Assembly: GCA_030015575.1 (NCBI GenBank)
Contig: CM057342.1
Span: 619,409,348 to 619,473,347, forward strand
DNA: 64,000 nt
Direction of reading: 5' to 3'
From: Agapanthus africanus
Taxonomy: Eukaryota > Streptophyta > Magnoliopsida > Asparagales > Amaryllidaceae
Position numbers and translations under genes: made by a program. The notes beneath the pieces are model-generated. The model ran no database searches, was not told the DNA's origin, and saw nothing but the letters and a program-made list of their open reading frames with translations. Shown here in pieces: positions 39,240-50,339 of this stretch (within the stretch, counting starts at the first letter, position 1; each line of letters opens with the position of its first letter).

Positions 39240-41300
39240 TTGTCACACAATGGGAGGAACATAGTTCATCTCATGAACCAATATACACCCAAACAACCTC
39301 TTAGGTAGCATCTTAAGTAGCGATGTATCCAGCCTTTATCGTCTAGTATGTCACGGTATCTAGCTTGGAACTCTTCCAACATACCGTCCCTCCACTGAGG
39401 GTAAAGACAATGCCTGTGACTGACATTCAGTCGTCTTTATCACCCTGGAACCCTTCCAGTGATTCTCCCCGGGATCGGTTGATACCGTCTCACTACAACT
39501 AGTGAGAGTCCTAACATCCAATTAGATCTATCTCATAGATCCAAAGTCCAGGATTTAGTAGGTATCACTTTGATCCTATATGGAGAATCATTGTGATAAA
39601 CGGAGATTGATCGAGCGTAGCATAAGAAACTCCTTTCTTATCAAGAGTATGTCATCCACGTACTCTACGAGGATCACCACCATACTCCCTACTACCTTTT
39701 TGTTTATACAAGGTTCATCTACCATTTTGATGATGTCAAACTCTTTGACTACTTCATCAAAACAGATGTTCCAACTCCGCGATGCCTGCTTTATCCTATA
39801 AAGTATCTTGCACACGTTTCCGCTGCTCCCACTGTCTACGAGGCCCTCCGGCTGTGTACTTATAGACGCTCTCTTCTAAACATTATTTAGAAAAGCTGTC
39901 ATGACACCCAACCACCAGATATCGTAGTCCTGGTATGTAGCCGTGGCAAGTAGGATCTGGATGGACTTAAGCATAGCTACTTAGAAAAGGTTTCATCATC
40001 ATCCATACCTGGTCGATGACGAAAAGCTTTAACAAGTCTAGCTTTGAAAGTCTCAACTTTTCCATCTACACCAAGTAATCTTCTCAAGATATACTTGCTC
40101 CTGATGGGGATTTAACCCTTCAGATATTGCAACCAAAGTCCATACTTTGTTGGTGTACATGGATTCCATCTCAGATCGCTAAACATCCAGCCATTCTTAC
40201 AGAGTCTTACTCTCGATGGCCAGCTCGAAGCTAGTTGGGTCATCATCTCATGATGCATTCCTCGCTCCCACTGTCATAGAGAAACCGAAGTATCTCTCAG
40301 GTGGGTGAGGAACCCTACTAGATCGGCGGAGAGGATGAGGTTCGTTGGTAACTATTGAATTCTTTGGTTCTGTCAAATCATCAGTTGCAGTTTGTATGGC
40401 TGGAACATTTCCAGTTCTACATAACTGACCTTGCCTCGAGCTTGTCCGGATTTTGCATTTTAGACATAGGCCGGACAACCCCAAATCTTAACTAGCTTAA
40501 GACATGGGCTCTTCCCTTTCCATATCACATAAGAAATGGTAGGCAACTTATTTGATTGGAACCCTATTCAATAGGTATGCAACTTCATAAGTGCATGACT
40601 CCCAAAAAAGGAAATAGGTAACTCAGTAGTACTCATCATAGAGCACACCTTATCATATAGGGTGTGATTGCTCCGCCCCGATATACCATCGTGCTATGGT
40701 GTATACGGAGAAGTAATGCTGAGAGAGAATCTCATTCTCCTTTAGAATAGTCCAGAATTTCCATGCTCAAGTATTCTCCTCCTTGATCTCATCATAGGAC
40801 ATAATACTTATACCCTTATCGGTTCTCTACTTCTAACTTATATTCTGTGAATATCTCAAAAGGTTCGGACTCATGTTTCAACAGGAACATAGGTCTGAAT
40901 CTCGAAAGATTATCAGAGAATATAATGAAGTATAAAGAACCAGTCTTGGCAAGTGTAGACTGGGGACCTACATACATCAACATGTATCATCCCAAGAGTT
41001 CACTAACTCTTTCTCTGTTTCCAATAAACAGAGCTAGTGTCATTATATCTTTGTGACATGACTGGTAAGTTTCACAAGATGTAGATTCAAACTGATTTAA
41101 ATATGCATCTACATGTAACTTCAGCTAGTCGGGCCACATTGATCTGACCTAGTCTACAATACCTCAAGAAGAATTCGTTCATTTCTGAACTCTTCCTCTT
41201 GTGTGTGTTCCGTATACTAAGAACTGTAGTTTAATTTAGAACATCAACGCTTTTAGATAACGTGCCTGAACCGATCAACTTTTGATATAGGAAATGTTCA
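39240..41300 (-). pseudogene. Copia-2 pol remnant
   Basis: On the minus strand a Copia integrase core is just recognisable around 40850-41000 (a reading like IHVDV...GPVYT). The integrase-RT linker (RRSSRVPHPPERY) lies near 40290, and a reverse transcriptase block with QASRSWN and YVDDILL lies at about 39640-39790. This order (integrase before RT) is that of Copia. The region is broken throughout, with more than ten breaks, and no gag could be identified with confidence. Confidence 0.75.
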
Positions 41301-41950
41301 AAACATTATCCAACAATACAAAATTTTACCGTTTCTTTACTAATAAAGAGACAGATATGATTTTGTATATCAGGTTCGGTATCTAATAACATTCGTTCAG
41401 AATCAATGTATTGTAATACAGGGTGACAGTGACCAACAGACTTGGCTGCAACACTTGCCCCGTTTTCTGCCTCATGAAACTTATCATCCGTTCTCAGTTC
41501 TCTACCTATCTGTAGCCCTATGTAACATTTTACATATCTAGGATCCTGATCTGGTATCACATACCCAGGACGTAGAGGATACTGAGAAACAGTTCTGTAT
41601 AATGAACACACCCGAAGATGATGCATCAGCATGCACTCTCTTCGTTTGGGCGGCACGGGAAATCTGGTATTCCCCAATTTCCTGCTCTGTCTTATAACAA
41701 TTATAAGTTGGAGCGGGACCAACGTTCCCCAGCTCAGTATAACCAGCGGGTTCAGTCAAAAATCCGTATTATTATCTTGATTAAGGCGTGATATGGTCGC
41801 TACCTGGAGAGAGAGAGAAGAAAACACTCAGCGTGCGCTCTTGCAAGAATAGATTGGTTATTATTTTATCTAATCAGGATGGCTCCCACTGCTTTTTATC
41901 AAATCTTCCTTCAAACCCTAAAAGGAAAGACTAGCCGGGATTAATTACAC
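41300..41950 (-). other. Possible gag remnant and leader junction of Copia-2
   Basis: Two overlapping minus-strand open frames exist at 41306-41759, but neither shows a motif I recognise. By position between leader and pol this should be gag; that is inference only. Confidence 0.35.
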
Positions 41951-42237
41951 ACTACAAATTCGCCAATCTTTCAGCCAGGCCAGTGTCGGTACTTTGAGGG
42001 AGGTCCCCCGTGCTTTCGCACGAACCTAATTAATGTAAACCTCGTTTTCCCAGAGGCGTAACCTCGTTAACACCTTTCTAGACACCTACTTGATCGGCTA
42101 ATTGTAATGTGTAAAACTCTCCCAGGAGTAACTCTTACTCGCAGCGGGTATCGGGATCCAACTATCTCATAGAAGGTATGCAATCTCATTGCAAATTTCA
42201 ACACTTGAAATTCCCGATAATATTTTGCCCCTAACGT

Positions 42238-42450
42238 GCTATGACCTTGACGAAAGCCAACAAACCATAGCCCGCTAGTCAAGTTCAACCCGTACATTTC
42301 TTGATCGAATTAAACCCACCCGCACGACCCTTGACGAAAGCCAACAAAGCCGCACGACTACCCTAATCCAATCGCATCGTATGCTGGCAGATAAGCAGCA
42401 TATAGCTACCGCACACTGCACCTTGACGAAAGCCAACAAATGCAGCACGA
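42238..42450 (-). repeat. Three stem-loop repeats in the Copia-2 leader
   Basis: On the element strand TTTGTTGGCTTTCGTCAAGG recurs at about 42245-42264, 42329-42348 and 42421-42440. Inner stem: TTGGC/GTCAA with one G-T pair. Copies 1 and 3 have perfect outer stems, GCTATG/CATAGC (42238-42243 with 42266-42271) and CTGCA/TGCAG. Copy 2 is instead flanked by a direct repeat, CCGCACGAC. It corresponds one to one with the triplet at 2471-2680. Confidence 0.7.
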
Positions 42451-42586
42451 ATACTATATACAACTTATCTGAAATGTCGGAGGGCTACGACAGGTTTTTC
42501 TGAAAACCTATTGCGTAATGAACTTGATATCGTTGTAGAATCAAATGATTTTTAAATGGAGTGCTTTTGAGGCTTTTCTAGTTTTG

Positions 42587-42832
42587 CTAAAGGAGTCACT
42601 CCCGGTGAAGGGATCGTCGGTCCTTTCCTCGTCGAATGAGGTGCGGGATATATCATATATATCACTGTGCAAAGCAAAAACACTTAAAAGCAATCAAAAG
42701 ACAAACCGAGTGTGTAGCATCTGCCAGTTATTGCTAAAGGAGTCACTCCCGGTGAAGGGATCTCGGTCCTTTCCTTATCGAATAAGGTGCAGGATATATC
42801 ATATATACCACTGTGCAAAGCAAGAACTGTAG
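42587..42832 (-). repeat. 147-bp tandem-type duplication in the Copia-2 leader
   Basis: CTAAAGGAGTCACTCCCGG starts at 42587 and again at 42734. Each copy runs on for about 100 bp to a CACTGTGCAAAGCAA block. Inside each is a short hairpin, CCTCGT-CGA-ATGAGG in the first and CCTTAT-CGA-ATAAGG in the second (plus strand). Confidence 0.8.
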
Positions 42833-44702
42833 CTACCTGTTTTATTTTGAAATTCGATTATACAACATCTTAGGTTTCTTTTATTTCATTAATCACATTA
42901 ATGAAGTCCCATCATTTAAGTACCTAAACATCACAGATAAATACGACGTACACTTATGCCATCCGCATTCGCCTCGTTGTCCCCTCGTGCACCGTTAGGT
43001 TAGGTAACTAACGGCAGAGCGGGGCAGGGCTAGCGCGGGTGTAAAACATAAGTAACGTCTATATAATATATCATATATACTATATACTGTATCTATCACA
43101 GAACATCACATGATCACATCACAGATATCGCAGCAGAAGAATCATATGAAATATTGGATATACTAGGACGTCCGTGTTTTCAATACGAGCCAGTATAAAA
43201 TACGGATTCCACGGTCGCGATGAATAGCCAAACCCACACCCCAAGACCCCTACGAGAGCGGCAAGCAACCCTACCAATTGTGGAGTTAGGAGACCCGGAC
43301 TCGACTCCTCGAGTTGGTCTCCCACTGGACTCCAGAACCCGGTTACTTGTGCTCCCCTCCTTGGGTCTATCCTAGTGCGGAAAAGTAAATAATATACAAA
43401 GGGTGACAGCTTCCGCAACCTGGAAGTGCCCCAATAAAAGAATATTACATACAAGTTTTTACATGAATGAAAATGAAAAACACTTATCTCACATAAAACC
43501 CCCGGCTATTCAAACACGACGATCCAATATAACATATCCAGCAACACATAACATCACATGTCATCAACGTAAGTAAATATGCGCATCCCAATTGTCGTTG
43601 ACATATAGCAACGAAACCGGCGATATCACATATTACACTTACGGTCACAGAAAAGAAAGTGTAAAACTACAACAGTTGGAATCCGCAACCACCTCAGACA
43701 TCGCATGCCTGACCAAATGAATTACTTAGACATCGCATGCCTAACAATTATAAACCCCGCATTTTAGTCTCATTATCGAAAACACTTTTCAATATCAAGT
43801 CGGGCAATTCAACAGGATTCCCGACATCCTGATCGAATGCTCGTCGCAAACTTCAGTAGGCGGCCGCACCCCCGACGCCGTCGACGAAGTGCACCAAGGC
43901 GGAACACCGCTACCGCGAGCACCCGAACGGATGCTTTCGGCGACGGGGTTCTCCTACAGTCACTTGGTCGGGGCTATGGAGCGAGGCTGTCTATTAAGTT
44001 TACCCGGCGAGTATCCGCGTACGCTACGTGATTGCGACGGACTTTTGATCGCATCAAAATTCCGTGGCAACCGATCAAGTGAGACTAAATTGCTAGATTT
44101 ACAACATTCATTCAGTTATCTCATAAATTTTGTGAATTCCAATTATTGTATCCCATTTCGGATAAATAGAAAATGTCAAACTTTCCGATCAAACAATCGA
44201 ACACCCAAGTTTGCCCGATACAGATCAACACATGAAATAAGTCTAACAACATTCAGTTCGTGCCTCAGTACCAACGGTCCAGCCGTAGAAGGGTCAAGCC
44301 AACGCCTCACATGTGGCACGCCGTACTGCCCCAAACCCGAAGGTTCAAAGGGCAGTTCAAGACGGTCACATAATCGAGTTAAGGTTTGTTGTCTTCTAGA
44401 GGGTCCATCGCGTTACTTGCACTACTTAGAACGTCGTTAAACTACGGAAAAATCCAACACTTGGAAATTTCCCGACAGGGGAAAAATTGGGTATTTATAT
44501 CCGGTCGAACTTTTTAACATAATCAAAAAATTATCCGGAAAGCCAAATAGACAAAATTTGATACCCCGATCGAAACACCGAATCCCCAAAACAACTCCAG
44601 AAAATTCAACTCTAGAATAAATTTTAAAAATTCCCAAAAAACTCAGAAGAATTTATCAGGAATTACTGTGCAAAAATATAGGGCTGACGTCACCAGAGAG
44701 CC

Positions 44703-44743
44703 GCGGAACCGCCGCATAAGCTAGGCTTATGCCGCGGTTCCGC
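44703..44743 (-). other. GC-rich 19-bp inverted repeat near the primer site of Copia-2
   Basis: GCGGAACCGCCGCATAAGC (44703-44721) and its near-perfect reverse complement (44725-44743) are separated by only three bases, with one mismatched position. It would fold into a very stable hairpin in the RNA about 190-230 bases after the primer site. Confidence 0.75.
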
Positions 44744-44931
44744 CGCACTAATTACTGTTCACCGAAATATTTTTGCATCGTAATTCTTATTTTTCCCTGC
44801 TGAATTTTTTAGTAATTTTTAATTTGGAAAAATCCCTGTTTTTAGAAAAAGGACAGAGAGGATTTTGTATTGGGGTTTCGGGTTCGTTCGGACTTCAAAT
44901 TCCGTCTAGACTTCGCCTAAGGCTCTAGCTA

Positions 44932-44944
44932 GGCTCTGATACCA
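44932..44944 (-). other. Primer binding site of Copia-2
   Basis: TGGTATCAGAGCC on the element strand, one base from the LTR end at 44946; matches the initiator Met-tRNA 3' end. Confidence 0.9.
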
Positions 44945-44945
44945 C

Positions 44946-47164
44946 TGTAGGGTTCCTAGGCACCATAATGAGGTCTCACAAGGCATCGAACATGCCATTT
45001 TCAAAAATTCTAGGTGCCGAGAGACCCGACTACGGATCGTTTGCTAGATTTCTAGGCGAAAAACAATCTAGTTAACAACTTAACTAATGGGATATCGGAA
45101 ATACAACCTTTGTAGATCCGGTGCTCCACCTCCATAGCTCCGCAACGAAGTCGTCTCCGCTGTCCAAAAGGAATCCGGGCTCTAGAGTCGGCTTCGTCGG
45201 AGAAAAAGCGAGCTAGGTCGTCGATGTCCATGCCGAAGATGATCTACGTCGAGGCATCGCTAAATCAAGCTCCACCTTCAACAAGCCCTAAAAACTTGTG
45301 AAGGAAACACACTCTACTACTTGGCAAGAGGTAGAGGATGATGAAATAGGAAGTGGGTTCAATTTAGAATTGGATTTCTCACTCTTTATCATCAATCACC
45401 ATTGATGAAGAAAGCTTTTTCTTCATGAAAGAAGATGAAGAAGAAGAATATTGTGATAAGATTATTCAAAAAAGAAAAGAATAACAATACTTATCATAAT
45501 ATTAACTCTAGTCAAGTGTAGAGAATGAATCATGGTTAGTGGGAATGGTTAGGGTTAAGGATGAGATAAGAATGGTTGACTTGATCAAAGTTTCATGAAG
45601 CTTCAACTAAACTCCAAATTAAGCCACCATTCTTTTCTCCTTTCCATTTATTTTCCAAAAGAAATGGATAAATAAATAAGTGAATAAAACAAAACCCTAA
45701 CCATAATCATGTAACCATGGTTTGATCTTTACACAAAAACCCTAGCATAACATGTATCATCAAACATGATACAATGAAGTGCACAAAAGTATATCACATA
45801 TACAATGTGTACAATCCGAGTGAGAAAATCCATTTAAAGTGAACCAATACTAGTTAACGCAAAGTAATATATCAAATATATAATTATGCATTAAATCATT
45901 AAATCAACACTTGATTTAACGATCCGGTCATATCGCATATAACCGACTAGTATCCAATGTATCGTCTTATCGAATCAACCCTCGATTCGATAACTAGGTT
46001 ATATCGCATATAACCATACGACACATTCATCGCGAGAATGTAATACGGTATCACATACACGTATTATTTTCGGTCCCGCACATATCTCATATGCGCTCCT
46101 ATTTCTTTTCGCTTGAGCCAGGAAACCTCTGTGTAAGACTCTAAAGACTCATCAATACGCCGGCAGCAGGTGATGATCATATCAAACACCCACAAGCCGC
46201 AAGCGGTCTGCTAAACGTAACGGCCACCCGGGTATTGAGCGATCTGAAGATCGACGAGCAAGCCCGCTCACACTCCAGTGAATCCAACCAGTAACACTAC
46301 CGTACAGTCCGGTCTGATCGTCTGATATGTCGCATATCTTGCCTGGGGGTGGTAAACGTCAGACCCCAATAGCTCGATAAGTCGTGTCGATATGAGGTCT
46401 ATAACTGTTCGAGAAACTACTGGTAACACTTACCAGTAAATCTCAGCAACCCTGGCCAGGGATTTCCTGTTATAGCCAATCGAACACAGCGCAACATCAA
46501 CCCCCTATACCGGGAGAGACGAATCCCCTCCTATCACTCATTGCCTCCATGTGATTCGGGACTGTACCCAAAAACCACCGTTTTGCACGCCCTCTTGGAC
46601 GTGGTAAGATGGAAATCAAAGCACAGTGGGAACCACACAAGACTCTATGACGATCTCGGGTCAACAGACTACTCTGTACCAGTGTCACCAGAGAACTGCC
46701 ATCTGACGTGAGGTATAATACCATCTGGGAGTTCTCGGCGAGTCCGTCCGGTGTACCCAGTCTCCACTGAGCACCCGTATATCATCTCCGATGTCAAACA
46801 CCAATGGATACGGGATCATCCATCGCCCATCTGTATCGGTCGAGAAGGTATACGCTAGTCTACTCTGGTATATCGATGCCCCGTCTCGATACACCCAGGA
46901 CTAGGGACTTTGAAGGATGTACTTATGGACTACCATGTCCCCACTAGTATGATCTGCATCATAGTCCAGGTAGTCAAGCACACATCCTAAGGGCTTTACC
47001 AACATGTAACAGAGAGACAAACAGTGTACACGTTAAGGTAAAGATCAACCAGATAGCATACTATTATGTCGAGCAAGAAAGTCCTCCCTATATATGTCCC
47101 AGCATCCACTACAATATACATCCTATGTACAGTAATGGCCTCTAGGGCATACATATAACTAACA
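44946..47164 (-). repeat. 5' LTR of Copia-2
   Basis: A 2,219 bp copy of the LTR at 36778-38995 with about 20 differences by eye. It is followed on the right by the CCCTC target duplication (47165-47169). Confidence 0.93.
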
Positions 47165-47169
47165 CCCTC

Positions 47170-49027
47170 TACCTTTCCTTTCCTCTTATCTTCTTCAAGA
47201 ACTGTAAACAGCCGCTGGAGTTTTGCAGATCGCCGGAGACGCCGTCCTCGCCGCCGTCGATCTCGCCGTCGTCGCAAATACCCTCTGGACCAGTGAGTAT
47301 TTTCCCCATCACCTTCTTCTCTGGTCTTTTCCTTATTTCCAAGTCTATGCCCGCTTGAAACCCTATTTACTGTTTTGTGCTCGCCGGAATCCGGCCGTGC
47401 CAGCGACGTGTCCTGACGATCCAGCGGAGTGCTCTGACCCGTGAGGTCCCTTGGTTCGTCGTTTGGGTTCAATCCGTGAACCGTGCGTCCGTCGCGTGTT
47501 TCCCCGCCGACGTTACGTTCCGTTTTTCCCGGTTCGCGACCCGTCGAGGCAAGTATCACTTGCTACATGCTATACTATATATTTATATATGATTGACACA
47601 TTAAACCTGTAAAACTTAACTTGGTATAGTCGTTTCTCATTTGGTTGCGATATGACATATATCATTTTACTGTTAACATAAAATCTACAGTTTGCTAGTT
47701 TAAACCTAATAACCAAGTTTATTCATTAATCACATTTTACCGTTTAATAGATGGTAACACTTACCCATGTAGTTCTATCACATTCGGACATTTGTATTCA
47801 AGGGCTTGATATAACTGTATTGCATCATCATTTAAACTATTGCACTGCTAAGGGTGCTCAAAACCTGTTAATATATTAAAACGGCTGCACTGTATTAACA
47901 CACTCTTGTGATTGAATGAAACTGCTTATTGTTGTTTAACTTATTGCTTACTTCCTGCTGTTAATCCCCTGTTCGATTATATCTGTTGTGAGCACACCCA
48001 CGATATTGTTACATCTTGACTTGACTTGGCCACACACATATATATATATTGATACACCTGACATGGTACCGTATACTGTTGACTTGGCCTGATGTACCAT
48101 GACCCGACCTGTTACCTGATCTCGTGCCTAATGCCAACAAACCTGACATGTAGTCCTCATGGACCGTTCCTGTTGTCTATCCAGACAAACCTGTTTTTAC
48201 CTGATCCTGTGTTGGCATTAGTTCTTGATTACTGAATACCTGACCTGACATACATAACTTGGGGGTATGGGAAAATCAAAGGTGAAACCGACTTGTAACT
48301 CAACAGTTCGATACCTGTTCTAATCAGTCTTACGGGCTAGGCCAGCCCCGGAGTGATGATGCTGACATCACTCACCCATCCTGCTACTTGTTACTGCCAA
48401 GCGGCACGTCTCGGATTCAGCCCCGAGAATCTTGACCGTGGTCCCGGGCACGCATGGGATACTATTGAGTTACATCGATGATTCATCAATTGATTTCAAA
48501 AACTTTAGAATAGAAACCTGATAGAACAGTTTAGTTACCCACTGCACACTACCCTGCACTGCTTGATTCACATTATTTGCTACTCTCGTTTTATTCATGT
48601 TTATTTTGTAATGCATGTTGCACTGTTCATATTATATTACTTGATGACATGACGCGCTGACGTCTGGGTTTTGCATGGCCCAGATTCTGTACCGCCGTCG
48701 CAGTCCGAGCAGGAGTACTTCAGCCAACAGGCTGAGCTGTGAGGTGTTAGTATTAGTTAGTTTTTATTTCCTGCATTTATTTCCTGATGTGAGCCCGCAT
48801 TATGGGACATACTTTTCAGTTATTTGTATTGGATCATTTGCTTCCGCATTTATTTATTATTGACTCCTGTTATTCTGGTTTATGGACATGTTTTAGAAAA
48901 TTTTATCTTGTTCTTGATATCTCTACAGCCGTAATGTGACTGTGGATGGATACTTCCTACCCACAGGTAGCATGGTTGGTTATGTCACGTGCCCAATCTA
49001 GCGTACTCTGGGAAGCGGGGCGTGACA
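47170..49027 (+). repeat. 3' LTR of Tekay-2, second part
   Basis: It is collinear with 28979-30840 and ends GGCGTGACA, followed by the TAAAC target duplication. The long minus-strand frame starting near 47559 is a chance reading across the LTR and Copia junction. Confidence 0.92.
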
Positions 49028-49032
49028 TAAAC

Positions 49033-49540
49033 ATCTAATCTATTTATGTATATGGAGAGCCAGTGGAAAAGTACCAACGAAATAACTCAAAACGAATGAA
49101 AACACAAGTGAATGCAGGTGTTTATTTTATACATTCCTAACTTGTTCATACTAGGCAAATCTATCGGTTATCATACGATTGAATATTCTCGTCACATAGA
49201 CTACACGGCGGTTGTTAGTACCGAACTATACCATCCGATATTTAGCAACCTTCGTATAGTTCTATATCACGACGAAAATCGAACGTATGTTAACCGATAG
49301 ACGGGGACTAAATCATGTTTTGATTTTCACATATGAATATCGATGAGAATATGAAAGTTCAATATTATCATCGAGTATCATATATTGGTTTTAACTTGAA
49401 CATTTAACTTGAATAGGTTTTAGGTTTACGTTTCATATTTAAAAGTTCGAAGTTTTAAGTTTAGGGTAAATTTTGTTGCGTTTACGGTAAATTTGTACGT
49501 TTGCGTTATCATCGAGTATTCTACTGAAGGAACTAGTGCA
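49033..49540 (-). other. CACTA copy A 5' region, single copy of the 584-bp-type unit
   Basis: It matches copy B 52680-53060 (or 53270-53640) in reverse: the AGACGGGGACTAA block, the CGATGAGAATATGAAAG stretch and the TATCATATATTGGTTTTAAC stretch. Copy A has one unit where copy B has two and a part. No open frame of note. Confidence 0.8.
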
Positions 49541-49954
49541 CCCTAAACTCTAACCCTAATTAACCCAAATTAACCCTAATCATCACCCTGACTCAAATTA
49601 ACCCAAAATTAACCCTAATTAACCCAAATCAACCCTAACTAAAATTATCCCTAATTAACCCAAAATTAAGCTAATTAAACCAAATTAACCCTAATCAACA
49701 CCCTAACACAGATACACTCTATTTTATCTAATTAACCCAAATTAACCCTAGCCCAAACCCTAACCCAAATTAAGCTAACCCTAATCATCACCCAAACCCC
49801 AACCCAAATTAACTATAGTCCAAACCAAAATTTACCCTAATAAATCTAATTAACCCTAACCCTAACCCTAATCATCACCAACCCTATTTTACCTAATTAA
49901 TCTTAACTAATTAACCCTAATCCTAACCCTAACTAATTAACCCTAACCCTAAAA
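49541..49954 (-). repeat. Telomere-repeat-like array in CACTA copy A
   Basis: About 18 CCCTAA motifs, many as AACCCTAA, are mixed with AACCCAAATT and AATTAACC spacers on the plus strand, so the element strand carries TTAGGG. It is irregular and therefore not a real telomere. It occupies the same 5' position as the GGGTTAGGG array of copy B at 51586-51786. Confidence 0.85.
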
Positions 49955-49989
49955 TCAACAATAACAAAAAAAATTTATAATTATAAGTT

Positions 49990-50280
49990 CAAAATGGAAA
50001 TTAACTCATCTCAGTAGTAGTTTTGTCTGCGGCAAAGAGCTAGACGAGGTGGAGGAGACCGGGGATTCTATTGTCAATGAGACGCGGCGGAAGAGTTCGA
50101 CGAGCTCGCGACGAGACTGTGGTGCGGCCAACGACGACGAGGAAGTCGACGACGGGTGTGGTGGCGACGAGGAAGTCGACGACGGGTGTGGTGGAGACGA
50201 GGCGCGTGCAGGAGATCGATCGCGGGAGTTGGGAAATTTTGGAGATGATGGGAAAATTATTGAGCTTTATTTCTTTTTAT
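49990..50280 (-). other. CACTA copy A putative 5' untranslated exon
   Basis: Matches in position, and loosely in sequence, copy B 51301-51554 (GC-rich, GTCGTCGCCACC-like on the element strand). A 30-bp unit with the core GAAGTCGACGACGGGTGTGG is tandemly doubled near 50130-50190. The open frames across it reflect the repeat. Confidence 0.5.
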
Positions 50281-50339
50281 AAATAACCCTTTTTTCCCCT
50301 ACTGATTAATCCTTCGGGATTTCTTTTGCAGCTCCGTAG

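Larger units (their letters stand above)
41950..44931 (-). other. Long non-coding leader of Copia-2
   Basis: About 3 kb between the primer site and the coding remnant. It shares ordered blocks with the interior of the left Copia element (2123-4047) but is 1.1 kb longer. It includes a triplet of stem-loops (42238-42450), a 147-bp duplication (42587-42832), a CCGTTAG...CTAACGG hairpin near 42990-43015 and a long GC-rich hairpin (44703-44743). The open frame at 43889-44440 on the other strand has no recognisable domain and I do not call it a gene. Confidence 0.6.
36778..47164 (-). mobile_element. Copia LTR element (Copia-2) inserted in the Tekay-2 LTR
   Basis: A 10.4 kb element on the minus strand: 5' LTR 44946-47164, Met-tRNA primer site, about 3.2 kb of leader, a heavily decayed pol region, a polypurine tract and 3' LTR 36778-38995. 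The target duplication is CCCTC (36773-36777 and 47165-47169). The two 2.2 kb LTRs differ at about 20 positions (0.9%), so insertion is recent, roughly 0.35 million years at 1.3e-8 per site per year. The coding region has far more damage (more than ten breaks) than that LTR divergence would produce, so it was probably copied by enzymes from another element. Confidence 0.92.
27909..49027 (+). mobile_element. Tekay/Del-type Gypsy LTR retrotransposon (Tekay-2), holding a Copia insertion
   Basis: Left LTR 27909-30840, interior 30841-35707, right LTR 35708-36777 plus 47170-49027 after removal of Copia-2 and its target duplication. The flanking target duplication is TAAAC (27904-27908 and 49028-49032). 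Excluding Copia-2 the element is about 10.7 kb. Its LTR sequence is unrelated in detail to that of Tekay-1, so it is a different family of the same lineage. The coding region is broken, with about four breaks. The LTRs differ at about 48 of 2,930 positions by eye (1.6%), suggesting about 0.6 million years at 1.3e-8 per site per year. Its target was CACTA copy A. Confidence 0.93.

Noticed and set aside
43889-44440. 183-residue plus-strand open frame in the Copia-2 leader
   Set aside because: No domain; it lies on the opposite strand to the element and has no counterpart in the left Copia leader.
49541-49954. Possible true or interstitial telomere
   Set aside because: The motifs are irregular and mixed with AACCCAAATT spacers, and the array sits at a fixed place inside a CACTA element, with an equivalent in copy B.
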